The notes beneath the pieces are model-generated. The model worked only from the letters and a program-made list of their open reading frames with translations, made no database searches and was not told the DNA's origin. From Rhodanobacter sp. (GTDB lineage: Bacteria > Pseudomonadota > Gammaproteobacteria > Xanthomonadales > Rhodanobacteraceae), in assembly GCA_004298015.1 (NCBI GenBank), contig SCSE01000079.1, forward strand, positions 1 to 64,000: 64,000 nucleotides of DNA, written 5' to 3'. This document shows positions 24,836-33,849 of the stretch, piece after piece. The stretch's first letter is position 1. The number at the start of each line of letters is the position of its first letter. The position numbers and the translations under genes are program-made.

Positions 24836-25807
24836 CTATTGCGACAACGACTCCTGTTCCATCTGCAGGTAGACGTTGTAGGCGTTGCGGCGATTGGCGG
24901 CGTTGAAGGTCGGTTCGGCCTCGAATCGACTCCAGTCGACATGTTTGTAGGCGTCGTCGAACGGCACGAAGTTCTGTACCGCCAAGCCCATTTGCTGGCG
25001 CAGAAAAACAAGGTAATCGCGGGTCATGCGGGCGTCACGACGCGGGTTGAATGATGCGTCGCCATGTCCCGGAACCATGACCCGGGCCGGAATGACGAGC
25101 AGGCGATCGATCGCCTTTAGCCACAGCCTGGTATTGGCATTGCCTACAAACGGCACACGCCCGGCGTATACGACATCGCCGGAATACAACACGCCGTCCG
25201 GCTCGACCAGCATGGCGAGATCTTCCGGCGAGTGCGCCGGACCGATGTGACGCAGTGAAAAATGCACGCCGCCCATCTCGAAATCGACCGGCTTGTCGAG
25301 CCAGCGGTCCGGAAGTGGCAGGCCGAAGTCCGGCCCAAGCCAACGGCCGATGATCTGCTTGCGCTCGGCCAGCCGCTCCGCAGCGGCATGCGAGTTCAGG
25401 TAGGCGTGGGCTCGCGTATCAGCCCAGATTTCTGCACCGATGCGGCGAAATGCCGGTATGCCGTAGAAATGGTCGGCATGGTAGTGGCTGATGATCACGC
25501 GTTTGATCGGCAGCTGGGTACGCTTTCGAATCTCTTCGATCAAGCGGTCGCCCAGTGCAGGCGATCCCAGCGTATCGAATACCACGACGCCGGCACGGGT
25601 AATCACGAATCCCGCGTTGGCGATGAAGCCTTCATTGGCCCGACTCGCTTCTTCAAGTCGACCTTCCACGTAGTAGCTGTGGGGGCCGACTTGATGCACG
25701 GTCATCGGAATGTCGCTACGCGCCCATGCGCGCGCGCCAGGCGTCTTGGCCACCGAGGTGCATGACCAGCTCAACACAAGCAGCGCGCAGAGCGTATACC
25801 TGAGCAT
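24836..25807 (-). CDS. SoxH-like exported metallo-beta-lactamase-fold hydrolase
   Basis: A 323-residue protein with a signal peptide and the metallo-beta-lactamase fold. The metal-binding HYHADH lies near residue 108, with later His and Asp ligands in HIGPAHSPEDL and LYSGDVVYAG, and VPGHGDA near 246. Its resemblance is to SoxH and quinoprotein-relay hydrolases. SoxH is found in many sox clusters but its reaction is not known; it is not essential for thiosulfate oxidation where tested. The gene begins 2 bp after soxB and is the last of the long operon. The stop is 132 bp from the convergent CsoR-family gene. Confidence 0.8.
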   Translation of the reverse strand: MLRYTLCALLVLSWSCTSVAKTPGARAWARSDIPMTVHQVGPHSYYVEGRLEEASRANEGFIANAGFVITRAGVVVFDTLGSPALGDRLIEEIRKRTQLPIKRVIISHYHADHFYGIPAFRRIGAEIWADTRAHAYLNSHAAAERLAERKQIIGRWLGPDFGLPLPDRWLDKPVDFEMGGVHFSLRHIGPAHSPEDLAMLVEPDGVLYSGDVVYAGRVPFVGNANTRLWLKAIDRLLVIPARVMVPGHGDASFNPRRDARMTRDYLVFLRQQMGLAVQNFVPFDDAYKHVDWSRFEAEPTFNAANRRNAYNVYLQMEQESLSQ

Positions 25808-25809
25808 GA

Positions 25810-27525
25810 TCAGGCAAGCCCCGGGTTGTTCTTTTCACCCACGAGTTTGGGCGTGTTGAGCTTGGGCGGCGCCACGGTCTGATGCGAGCTGAGGTAGTCG
25901 GCAACCACATCCCAGACGGGCTCTCCGGTGGCGTTGGGGGCGACCGGCGCCCAGCCTGCCACCTTGTATTTTTTCTCGGCATCGATCGGTTTGCCACCGA
26001 GCTGCATATCGGTAATACGTTTGCCGATACGTGCGTCCGGATTGCAGGTATAGGCGAGGCCCCCGACGCGAACCATGTCGCCGCCTTGCTGATAATAGGG
26101 GTCGGGATTGAACAGGTTGTCGCCGACATCCTCCAGAATGGCCTTGATCTGGGTACCGGTAAGCTCACTGACCGTAACTGCGGGGTAGGTGATAGCCGTC
26201 TGATCCATCAAGCGCTCGTGGGTAATCGTTTCGCCGGGCAGCAGTGTCGTGCCCCAGCGGAATCCGGGGGAGAACGCGATTTCCGCGTCTTTCACCTGCA
26301 TCAATGCGTCGAGTATCACCTGATCGAAGCTACCGTTGAAGTTGCCCCGCCGGTACAGCAGACCTTCGCTTACGGCATGCTGTTTGGCCAGTCTGGCTTC
26401 ATAGGGTTGACGGTGTCGCGTGATCAAGGCCTGCATCGCCGGATCCGGGGCCAGCAAGTTGGAGAAGACGGGAAGCAGGCGGTAGCGGGCGTCGCGAAGT
26501 TTGCCGTTGCGCACGTCGAGATCGAGCACGCCGACGAACTTGCCGTTGCTGCCGGCATTGGTGACCAGCGTATGTCCACCGCTGTTTTTGACCGACACGG
26601 GATGCGGTACGCCATCGTGGGTATGACCGCCGAGAATGGCGTCGAGCCCGGTGACCTGGGAGGCAAGCTTCAGGTCGCAGTCCATGCCATTGTGGGACAG
26701 CAGCACAACCACCGCAGCGCCGGCCTTGCGCACCTTGTCGATGACCTGCTGCAGGTGATCCTGCTGGATACCGAACGACCAGCCTGCGACGAAATGGGCC
26801 GGGTGCGCGATCGGGGTGTAGGGAAACGCCTGACCTATCACCGCCACATCGACGCCGTTGACGTGGCGCATCGAGTAGTCGGGGAACACCGGATCACCGA
26901 AGTCGGCCGTACGGATGTTCTGCGCCACAAAGTCGATCTTGCCCTTGAACGGACCGTCGACGACTTCCTTGACCCGATCCGCACCGTAGGTGAATTCCCA
27001 GTGCCCTGTCATCACGTCGACGCCCAGCTCCAATTGGGCATCGATCATGTCCTGGCCCTTGGTCCACAGAGACGTGGCGGACCCCTGCCAGGTGTCGCCG
27101 CCATCGAGCAGCAACGCTCCCGGGCGACTGGAACGAAGGCGCTTTATCAAGGTGGCCACATGGGCGTACCCGCCGACCTTGCCATAACGCTGGGAGGCTT
27201 CGACATAATCCAGACAGGTCAATGCGTGTGCTTCGCGGGTTCCAGGCTTGATGCCGTAGAACTTGAGCAAGTGCTCGCCAACCAGGTGCGGCGGCCGGCC
27301 GAATGCCGGTCCGACGCCGATGTTGGACGAGGGCTCACGGAAATGGATGGGCATCAACTGCGCATGACTGTCGGTCATGTGCAGCAGGCTGACATTGCCG
27401 AATGCCGGCAGATCGTAAAGTGCCTCGCCGTTGCTGGCAGCAAGCGCCCTGGAAGAAGCCAGCGGCAGGCCTGCCACAGCTGCAGCTGCCATCAGCTGCA
27501 TGAATTCGCGGCGACTCATGCTCAT
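25810..27525 (-). CDS. soxB: Thiosulfohydrolase SoxB
   Basis: SoxB hydrolyses the sulfone group from SoxY-bound thiosulfonate in the periplasm and releases sulfate. The 571-aa protein has a Tat-type leader (SRREFMQ) and the di-manganese calcineurin-like domain: TDSHAQL (near 53), GGDTWQGS (near 142), SHNGMDCD (near 275) and GGHTHDG (near 297). A 5'-nucleotidase C-terminal domain follows. The start at 27525 has GGAG upstream at good spacing. A second ATG 6 nt later is possible. It lies 19 bp after soxX and 2 bp before the soxH-like gene. Confidence 0.96.
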   Translation of the reverse strand: MSMSRREFMQLMAAAAVAGLPLASSRALAASNGEALYDLPAFGNVSLLHMTDSHAQLMPIHFREPSSNIGVGPAFGRPPHLVGEHLLKFYGIKPGTREAHALTCLDYVEASQRYGKVGGYAHVATLIKRLRSSRPGALLLDGGDTWQGSATSLWTKGQDMIDAQLELGVDVMTGHWEFTYGADRVKEVVDGPFKGKIDFVAQNIRTADFGDPVFPDYSMRHVNGVDVAVIGQAFPYTPIAHPAHFVAGWSFGIQQDHLQQVIDKVRKAGAAVVVLLSHNGMDCDLKLASQVTGLDAILGGHTHDGVPHPVSVKNSGGHTLVTNAGSNGKFVGVLDLDVRNGKLRDARYRLLPVFSNLLAPDPAMQALITRHRQPYEARLAKQHAVSEGLLYRRGNFNGSFDQVILDALMQVKDAEIAFSPGFRWGTTLLPGETITHERLMDQTAITYPAVTVSELTGTQIKAILEDVGDNLFNPDPYYQQGGDMVRVGGLAYTCNPDARIGKRITDMQLGGKPIDAEKKYKVAGWAPVAPNATGEPVWDVVADYLSSHQTVAPPKLNTPKLVGEKNNPGLA

Positions 27526-27544
27526 GAAAATACTCCGAAAAAGG

Positions 27545-28168
27545 TTACTTGTTGACCGGGGAATCGGGGTCGAAAAGCAGGGCCATGACATCCTTGAGCT
27601 GCTGCTCGGTGAGGATGCCCTTGCTGCCGAAGCGCGGCATGGCGGAGCACAACGAGTACCCCTTCATGTCGTAGACCCGACTCCAGGTAAGCTTCAGCAT
27701 GGCTTCGGACCGGCCACGGTCCTTGCCGTAGTGATAAAGCGAGGGCCCGATCGTGCCGTAGGCAATTTGTTGCTTGTCGAGTTGATGGCAGGCGTAGCAA
27801 TTGCCGCCGGAAGGTTTGCTCGGATCGTCCGAATATTGTTTTCCGGTGCCTTCTTCGGCGATCGCCTGTCCACGCTTCCAGTCGCCCAGGTACTTGCCGT
27901 CGGCGGGGTACTTGACCGAGTCGCGATTGGCCGTCAGCAATTTGGCGGCGAGCCTGGCCGGTGGAGCATGAGGGGCATAGGCCGAGCACAGCGCCTGCGT
28001 CTTGTCCTGGTCGAGTCGATCCATGCCGGCCTGGCCGTGTGGCTCGAACGATGCCTTCATGGCCGCGAGTGCTTCGGCATTGCGGTTGGCGTTGTGGGTT
28101 TGTGCGACAGCGGCCGAAGCCAGTGGCATGGCGGCGAGCAGAATCACGAGGCGGGTCAGGGTATGCAT
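27545..28168 (-). CDS. soxX: Sox cytochrome c subunit SoxX
   Basis: SoxX is the small haem subunit of the SoxAX enzyme, which joins thiosulfate to the SoxY cysteine and receives the electrons. The 207-aa product has a signal peptide (MHTLTRLVILLAAMPLASA) and one haem motif CYACH near 133, with a Met in the last third as possible axial ligand (SAMPRFG). The start at 28168 has AAGGAGTGGACC upstream. It is longer than the smallest SoxX proteins because of an N-terminal segment of about 90 residues, a known variant. It follows soxA by 10 bp. Confidence 0.92.
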   Translation of the reverse strand: MHTLTRLVILLAAMPLASAAVAQTHNANRNAEALAAMKASFEPHGQAGMDRLDQDKTQALCSAYAPHAPPARLAAKLLTANRDSVKYPADGKYLGDWKRGQAIAEEGTGKQYSDDPSKPSGGNCYACHQLDKQQIAYGTIGPSLYHYGKDRGRSEAMLKLTWSRVYDMKGYSLCSAMPRFGSKGILTEQQLKDVMALLFDPDSPVNK

Positions 28169-28178
28169 GGTCCACTCC

Positions 28179-29015
28179 TTAACGTTTGAGGCCGGGGGCC
28201 GCCATTTTTCCACCCTCGGCGTTCTTGGCGAGGAACATGGTCAGATCGATGGCGACCTCCGAGCCGTATTTCAGCTTCGGAAAACGCATCTGGCGGAAGC
28301 AGCTGCCGAGACGCCATTCCATTGTTCGAACCTCTCCCTGGGACACCCGGTACGCTGGCCAGGTGGTATAGGTTTTTTGTGCTTCGGGGTTCGCAGTGGC
28401 CAGGTCGGGCAACTGCTGCAGGCGGATGCGCTTGCCCGACTGTCCATGGCAGGAGGCACAGGAGAAATCGTGGGTACCCGCCCGGTAGTAGAAAAGGGCC
28501 TTACCCATGGCATAGGCGCGCTTTTCTTGCGGGTGACTCATGGGCAGACTGATCGGCACGCCCTTCGACGCGCCGACGACGTAGGCAGACAGCGCTTCGA
28601 GATCCGATTTGCGGTCACCGTCGCCGAAACGGTTCTTCAGAATGGCGGCCTTGTCCAGACCTTGATCCCTGACCATGCAGGTGAGCAGGCGGGTTTCGAG
28701 GTCCTGTACCTTATTGGTGTCGGCGAAGTAGCGCGGCATATGCGCATAGGCGCCCTTGATCACGCCTGTGCCCATGCCGAGATCGCAGGTCTTGGCCAAG
28801 GCGACATTTTTCGGGCCGCGTGGTTTCTGCCAGAGGTCCTTCCCTCGCATTACCCACAAGTCGGCGGGATTGTCGTCGCCAAACATGGCCCGGTATTGCG
28901 ACACCGGATCCGATGAGGTAGCAGATTGTGCCCACACCAGCGAGGCGGTGAAGCTGCTGGCGGCCCCCACCACAATCGCCAGCCAGAACATGTGCTGTTT
29001 GGTTTTTGCTCTCAT
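28179..29015 (-). CDS. soxA: Sox cytochrome c subunit SoxA (mono-haem type)
   Basis: SoxA is the catalytic subunit of SoxAX. The 278-aa protein has a signal peptide and one haem motif CASCH (near 181). The first haem motif seen in diheme SoxA is absent; the cysteines in AKTCDLG and LLTCMV probably form the disulfide left at that site. The active-site Cys ligand lies in GSCFRQMRFPKL near 238, which can carry a persulfide. The start at 29015 follows GGAGATGG. It is 28 bp after the DsrE-like gene and 10 bp before soxX. Confidence 0.94.
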   Translation of the reverse strand: MRAKTKQHMFWLAIVVGAASSFTASLVWAQSATSSDPVSQYRAMFGDDNPADLWVMRGKDLWQKPRGPKNVALAKTCDLGMGTGVIKGAYAHMPRYFADTNKVQDLETRLLTCMVRDQGLDKAAILKNRFGDGDRKSDLEALSAYVVGASKGVPISLPMSHPQEKRAYAMGKALFYYRAGTHDFSCASCHGQSGKRIRLQQLPDLATANPEAQKTYTTWPAYRVSQGEVRTMEWRLGSCFRQMRFPKLKYGSEVAIDLTMFLAKNAEGGKMAAPGLKR

Positions 29016-29043
29016 GTCGCCATCTCCGTGATGCTGTGGGCGT

Positions 29044-29496
29044 TCAGGGCCTGATGTAGACATAACCCTCCCGCGCTTGCAGCCGCGCGAGTTCGGCCAT
29101 GCCGGAAGGAACAACCACGATACCGTCGTCCAATTGCTCGGGTTTTATTTTCAGGGTGGCCATGGTGTTGCCACACGCCTCGATGCGGACGCCCTTGTCT
29201 TCCAGGTCCTGGACCATCAACGCGAACGGGTAGCCGCCAGCGGTGTTGCTGCCTTTGACCATGAAACGCACGCTCGGGCCGATCGCCACGATCACGATCT
29301 TGGTGGTCGGGTCGGCAGCAAGCTGATTTCCGGCCTGGTGCAGAGCGGTCGTCGTGCCCTTGAGGTCGGTATCAAGGTGATAGACGACCCGGATCGGGGC
29401 GGCTTTTGCATGCGCGGTTTCGGCGCCAAGCGCGGCGCTGCACGGAACGAACGACGCGGCCATGGCGACGAGCAAGGCGATTGCTAGATTGCGCAT
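29044..29496 (-). CDS. Exported DsrE/F-like protein
   Basis: A 150-residue protein with a signal peptide (MRNLAIALLVAMAASFVPC) and a DsrE/DsrF-like domain (RVVYHLDTDLKGTTTALHQA, later GVRIEACGNTM). The Cys in EACGNTM is at the place often used for sulfur binding in this superfamily. Proteins of this type occur in several sox clusters and may carry or trap sulfane sulfur in the periplasm; this is inferred, not shown. It lies 76 bp after soxZ and 28 bp before soxA. Confidence 0.75.
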   Translation of the reverse strand: MRNLAIALLVAMAASFVPCSAALGAETAHAKAAPIRVVYHLDTDLKGTTTALHQAGNQLAADPTTKIVIVAIGPSVRFMVKGSNTAGGYPFALMVQDLEDKGVRIEACGNTMATLKIKPEQLDDGIVVVPSGMAELARLQAREGYVYIRP

Positions 29497-29572
29497 GAGT
29501 GCTACCCCTCTTTGACGGTGTGCGCGCATCGGGTCCCGGCTGCGCGCACGATTGACCAATGTGGCCAGAAAC

Positions 29573-29884
29573 TCAGCTGACTACGGCGTCATCCGTGCGA
29601 CTCTCACCGGCGGTATCTTTCCAGGTGATGGTTACCTTGTCGCCCTTGGCTGCGCCCTTGAAGCGGAAGGCAAGAAACGGATTCTTGGACACTGCGGGCC
29701 CCCAGTCGGCGGTCAACACGTCCTTGCCTTTGCAGGTGGCGTTCACGGTTTCAATGTAGTGGGCGGGAATCAGCTTGCCGCTGGAGTCCTTGCGCAAGCC
29801 GGTCTCCATCGGGTGTGCCATCAGCACCTTGACCTCAACGGTGTCACCCGTGAGCCTTGCGCGGATTCGCATCGGATCTGCCAT
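29573..29884 (-). CDS. soxZ: Sulfur carrier subunit SoxZ
   Basis: SoxZ is the scaffold partner of SoxY; the SoxYZ complex presents the carrier cysteine to the other Sox enzymes. It is a 103-residue beta-sandwich protein of normal size, opening ADPMRIRARLTGDTVEVKVL and with HPMETGLRKD, the usual opening of SoxZ. There is no signal peptide, as expected, because it is carried across by SoxY. GAGGAG lies 7 nt before the start. It is 26 bp downstream of soxY. Confidence 0.96.
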   Translation of the reverse strand: MADPMRIRARLTGDTVEVKVLMAHPMETGLRKDSSGKLIPAHYIETVNATCKGKDVLTADWGPAVSKNPFLAFRFKGAAKGDKVTITWKDTAGESRTDDAVVS

Positions 29885-29910
29885 GTCTTTCTCCTCAATC
29901 GAAATGTGGT

Positions 29911-30396
29911 TCAGCCGCCGCAGCCGCCAAGGGTGACCTTGACCAGCTTGTCGGTATAAAAGAAGCCCTTGTCGGTTTGTACCAGGGCACGCAGATTGGA
30001 GGTTTCAGCAATCTTTACCCGGGTCATCACGTAAGCCTCCGTGCCCTCGGGAAAGTGGAACGCTGCCGAGAGCGCGTGCGGGTTCTTTTCCGACACGATC
30101 GCAATCATGCGCGTACCCGGCAGTTTGCTTTGGATCACTACCGGGACCACCGCGCCGTTCTCGGCAATCGAGGGCGCCTGAAGCATGATGTCGGAGGACT
30201 TCACGGCCTTGTCGCCGCCCATGGCCTTGACGACAGATTCCAGCGTGTGGCCCTGGAATTCCTTGCGGTGGTCTGTGGGTGCGAGTGGGCTGGTTGCGGC
30301 CGCTGCGATGCGGGGCAACAGCCCAGTCGTCGCGACGAACAAGACGGTAGTGCCGCTGGCACTTGCCTGCAGAAATGCCCTTCTAGACATCTTCAT
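29911..30396 (-). CDS. soxY: Sulfur carrier protein SoxY
   Basis: SoxY covalently carries the substrate on a C-terminal cysteine. The 161-aa protein has a Tat signal (MSRRAFLQASASG) and ends exactly in the carrier motif GGCGG. The central beta-sandwich is complete (SIAENGAVVPVVIQ). The start at 30396 follows GAGGAGTTATCC. It is 75 bp downstream of soxD and leads directly to soxZ. All features are normal for an active SoxY. Confidence 0.97.
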   Translation of the reverse strand: MKMSRRAFLQASASGTTVLFVATTGLLPRIAAAATSPLAPTDHRKEFQGHTLESVVKAMGGDKAVKSSDIMLQAPSIAENGAVVPVVIQSKLPGTRMIAIVSEKNPHALSAAFHFPEGTEAYVMTRVKIAETSNLRALVQTDKGFFYTDKLVKVTLGGCGG

Positions 30397-30471
30397 GGAT
30401 AACTCCTCGACTGTATGGCGTTTACTGTTGGATGAATTAGTGGGAGAGCGTGTTGCGGGTTACGGGCCTGT

Positions 30472-31440
30472 CTACTTGGTGGTTTTTTGCGCCAGGATCC
30501 ATCGAACCATGGTCGACAGATCGGCATCCGTCAGGTCGGGGTGCGGCGGCATCGGAATCGATCCCCATACGCCTGCACCGCCAGCACGGATCTTGTGTGT
30601 CAGATGTTTCGCCGCTCCGGCGTTGCCCTGGTACTTTGCCGCGACGTTGCGGAAGGAAGGTCCGAGGATCTTGTAGTCGAGCGCATGGCAGGCGGTGCAG
30701 CCGGAGGTGGTGATCAGCTTGGGCATTTTTCCGCCCGCAGAGGCGTTGCCGACCTTGGCACCGCCAGGCATATCGGCCTTCGGTGGTGCCTGTTCGTTCA
30801 TGGTCTCCAGGCCGCGAAAATTATCCCGTATGTCGCCGTAGAGGTTCTTGGTGAAACCTGCGGGGAGGCTGCCGGTGATCTTCACCACCTTCTCGCAGTT
30901 CTTCATGCAGGCGGTGTTGTGAACGTCCGGTTTGCCATCCACGCTCATCATCCCCGGATAGGGTTTGAGTGCGTTGCCGTTGGGCATCTTGACCTTGGGC
31001 AGGGTCTGTCTGTTGGCCACGAAGTCGGACGGCACGATGTCGTTGAGATTGAGCACATAGGCCGCGACTGCATAGACCTGATCAGCGGTCAACGACTTCG
31101 AGTGCGGAAACGGCATCGCACGGTTGATGTAGTCGAACAACGTGGTCGCGTGGTTGAGCTTGGCCTTGATGCCGGTGAGAGCCAGATATTCGTTGCTCTC
31201 TCCGAACGAGCCGTGGCAACTTGCGCAGTTGGCGTCATAGATATCCCCGCCCTGCGACACTGAACCCTGACCCTTGGGCAGGCCCTTGCCATCGGGGCGC
31301 ACATCGATATTCCAGCCTGCAATTTCGCTTGCAGTCGCCTTGCGACCCAGGTGGTAGTTTTCCCTCGCTTGTGACGGCAGTGCCATGACAAGCAGCAAAA
31401 CAGCAGCCAGTGCGCCGATCCATCGATCAGACTTCGACAT
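30472..31440 (-). CDS. soxD: Sox diheme cytochrome c subunit SoxD
   Basis: SoxD is the electron-accepting partner of the SoxC molybdenum subunit in the sulfur dehydrogenase that oxidises the sulfane sulfur on SoxY. The 322-aa protein has a signal peptide and two haem motifs, CASCH (near 72) and CTACH (near 249), with a loop of Cys residues (ACMKNC) in between. The start at 31440 lies inside the soxC coding end (14-bp overlap), so expression is coupled. The presence of soxCD means thiosulfate should be oxidised fully to sulfate without obligatory sulfur globules. Confidence 0.94.
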   Translation of the reverse strand: MSKSDRWIGALAAVLLLVMALPSQARENYHLGRKATASEIAGWNIDVRPDGKGLPKGQGSVSQGGDIYDANCASCHGSFGESNEYLALTGIKAKLNHATTLFDYINRAMPFPHSKSLTADQVYAVAAYVLNLNDIVPSDFVANRQTLPKVKMPNGNALKPYPGMMSVDGKPDVHNTACMKNCEKVVKITGSLPAGFTKNLYGDIRDNFRGLETMNEQAPPKADMPGGAKVGNASAGGKMPKLITTSGCTACHALDYKILGPSFRNVAAKYQGNAGAAKHLTHKIRAGGAGVWGSIPMPPHPDLTDADLSTMVRWILAQKTTK

Positions 31441-32761
31441 TGTGCACCTTCCCTTCAGTATCGACGAGCCAGGTCTGGATACCGTTGTTGTGATAGATCG
31501 ACCGTGTGCCACGAACCTCACGCAACTGGCGCATCTTCGGCTGTACATAGCCCGTCGAATCGATGCAACGGCTCTGCAGCATCGCCGGGTTGCCATCCCA
31601 GTTCCAGTCGATCCGAAAGCGCGTAAGCGCCTTGTCGAGCACGGGTGTCTGAAGTTTTGCCGTACGCCAGTTCTTGCCGCCGTCGGTGGAAACATCCACG
31701 CGTTTGATGTGTCCGCGACCGGACCAGGCAAAACCGGTGATCTGGTAGTAGCCGCCCTTGTCCAGCAGATGCTGGCCACCGGACGGTGAGGTGATAACCG
31801 ATTTCGCCTCCTGGATCCAGGTGTACTGGCGAATGCTGCCATCAGGCATAAGGTCGCTGTATTGCAGCGATTCTTCGCGGGTGTCCCAGGGTTGATCGCC
31901 GACCTTGATCCGGCGCAGCCATTTGACGTTCGATACACCCTGGACGCCAGGTACGACAAGACGCAGGGGATAGCCCTGCTCGGGCCGCAGCATCTCGCCG
32001 TTCTGGCCATAGGCGACGATGACGTCATCCAGGGCGAAGGAGATCGGAATGGTGCGGGTCAGGCCCGCAGCATCGGCACCTTCGGCGAGGAGATATTTCG
32101 CTTTCTTTGTATCGAAGCCGACATCCTCGAGCAGGGTCGACAGTGGCACACCGGTCCACTCGGCACAGCTGAGCATGCCGTGCGTGTACTGCACCGTGGG
32201 CACCGATGGGTTGGCCCATTCCATGGCCGAGTTGGCGCCGCACTCGATGAAGTGGATACGTGAAACCGAGGGGAATCGCAGTATGTCCTCCATGGTGTAG
32301 ATCTTGGGTTCGCGCACCAGTCCGTGCAGCATCAGGCGATGCTCGTACGGATTGATGTCCGGCCGTCCATTGTGATCGCGTTCGAAGTGCAGCCCGTTCG
32401 GGGTGATGATGCCAAACAGGTTCTGCAGCGGGGCAAAGGCCACTGAAGACTGGGTCGTGGTGGTCAGCCCCGGGCTGCTCCTGCGGATGATGTTTTTTTC
32501 GTAAGGCGAAGGGATGCCATACGGATTGGCACCGACTGGCTTGCCGAGGAATTGCGACCAGGGCGGCACGTTCGGTGGCAGATATGCCGGATTGGCCGGC
32601 GCGCCTTTCGCTTCAGTTGCCTGCAGCGAACCACCTGCAAGTACAGCGGCGCCCCCGGCCAGCAGACCGCCCAAGGCGCGACGCCGCGATTGGCCTGCGG
32701 TGCTCAGAAAATTCTCGGGCGCCGGAATAATACGGCCTGGCTTTGGGTCGTTCTGGTCCAT
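31427..32761 (-). CDS. soxC: Sulfane dehydrogenase molybdenum subunit SoxC
   Basis: SoxC is a sulfite-oxidase-family molybdoenzyme of 444 aa. It has a Tat leader (SRRRALGGLLAGGAAVLAGG), the molybdopterin domain with the Mo-ligand Cys in HFIECGANSAMEW (near 174), and a C-terminal dimerisation domain with GRGHIKRVDVSTDGGKNW. The start at 32761 follows GGAG at normal distance. It overlaps soxD by 14 bp. The gene lies 88 bp after the rhodanese gene. Nothing unusual is seen. Confidence 0.95.
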   Translation of the reverse strand: MDQNDPKPGRIIPAPENFLSTAGQSRRRALGGLLAGGAAVLAGGSLQATEAKGAPANPAYLPPNVPPWSQFLGKPVGANPYGIPSPYEKNIIRRSSPGLTTTTQSSVAFAPLQNLFGIITPNGLHFERDHNGRPDINPYEHRLMLHGLVREPKIYTMEDILRFPSVSRIHFIECGANSAMEWANPSVPTVQYTHGMLSCAEWTGVPLSTLLEDVGFDTKKAKYLLAEGADAAGLTRTIPISFALDDVIVAYGQNGEMLRPEQGYPLRLVVPGVQGVSNVKWLRRIKVGDQPWDTREESLQYSDLMPDGSIRQYTWIQEAKSVITSPSGGQHLLDKGGYYQITGFAWSGRGHIKRVDVSTDGGKNWRTAKLQTPVLDKALTRFRIDWNWDGNPAMLQSRCIDSTGYVQPKMRQLREVRGTRSIYHNNGIQTWLVDTEGKVHNVEV

Positions 32762-32849
32762 CCAGTACTCCGTTCAATGGGTCAAGGGTGCGTGTCTGCC
32801 TGAAGATCGGGCACCGTTGCGGTTCGTCGTGCAGAAACCTGGCGAGCGC

Positions 32850-33815
32850 TCAGTGAAGTCCGACGACCGGGCGTTTTTCGGCGGTCCACTCATACATCGA
32901 GCCGTCGTACAGGCGTGTATTCGGGTTCTTCATGACTTCGCTCAGCACGAACCAGGCGCCGGACGCAAGATGTCCGGTGTTGCAATAGGTGATGCTGGGC
33001 TTGCTGGCGTTGATGTCCAGATGACGGAAGATCGAGGTGTATTCGGCCGGCGTGAGGTAGTGCGTGCCACCTTGGGCCGATGTGCGGACATCCGGCGGTA
33101 GATTGACGGCACCCTTGATATGACCGGCGCTGCCCACGATCGGTTTTCTTGCCAGTCCGACGTAGAAGGGCATGGGCCGGGCATCAACGATTTGCACCCC
33201 GGTGCCGATGGCCTTGGCCACGTCACGACTGCTGGCGACATACTTCATGCGCGGAGCGCTCGCAACCCAGGTGCCCTTGCTGTCTGGCGCTGCCGCGGTG
33301 TCGTAGGCCAGCCCCTGTTCGAGCCAGCCGGTCGTGCCGCCGTTGAGGATAGCCAGATGGTTGTCGCCGTAGACCTTCATCGACCAGTACACCCGCGCGG
33401 CCATATCCAGGTCTGCCCCGCTGGCTCCCTCGGGGACGATAACGGTCGGTCGTCCAGCTTCGACGCCGATGCTGCGCATCAGGCTCTGGAATGCCGTCCG
33501 GTCGGGAAGCATCCATTTGACCTCGTGACCGTCGACCATGCGCGGTACACGTACCTTGCCGAAATCGAGCAGCAAGGCTCCCGGAATGTGACCCCCGAAG
33601 CCGGTCAGTGACTTCACTCCCTTTTCAGTGGTGAATGCAGGCGCCTTGGTAAAGGACGCCGGATCGTGACGAACGTCCACGATGTTGACTTCCGCACGAT
33701 GTTGCGCAAGCCATTGCGGGCTGACCAGCGGGCCAGGCAGCGTGACCGCCTGGGCGGCGGCGGAACCCAGCAGGAGCAGTGCAGCTACCACGGTATTCCC
33801 GATGTGCTTTTTCAT
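32850..33815 (-). CDS. Exported two-domain rhodanese-type sulfurtransferase
   Basis: The 321-aa product has a signal peptide (MKKHIGNTVVAALLLLGSAAAQA) and two rhodanese domains. The N-terminal one (about 30-155) lacks the catalytic cysteine, as is usual. The C-terminal one has the active loop YCNTGHLASG near 274. It should move sulfane sulfur in the periplasm, for example between thiosulfate or persulfides and Sox proteins or the YedE transporter. GGAGGGGAACGAC precedes the start. It lies between an unknown gene and soxC on the same strand. The exact donor and acceptor are unknown. Confidence 0.88.
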   Translation of the reverse strand: MKKHIGNTVVAALLLLGSAAAQAVTLPGPLVSPQWLAQHRAEVNIVDVRHDPASFTKAPAFTTEKGVKSLTGFGGHIPGALLLDFGKVRVPRMVDGHEVKWMLPDRTAFQSLMRSIGVEAGRPTVIVPEGASGADLDMAARVYWSMKVYGDNHLAILNGGTTGWLEQGLAYDTAAAPDSKGTWVASAPRMKYVASSRDVAKAIGTGVQIVDARPMPFYVGLARKPIVGSAGHIKGAVNLPPDVRTSAQGGTHYLTPAEYTSIFRHLDINASKPSITYCNTGHLASGAWFVLSEVMKNPNTRLYDGSMYEWTAEKRPVVGLH

Positions 33816-33849
33816 GTCGTTCCCCTCCAACCCCGTCCTCGCGGACAAA

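Noticed and set aside
25882-27555. 557-aa plus-strand ORF
   Set aside because: Antisense to soxB, which has all catalytic motifs.
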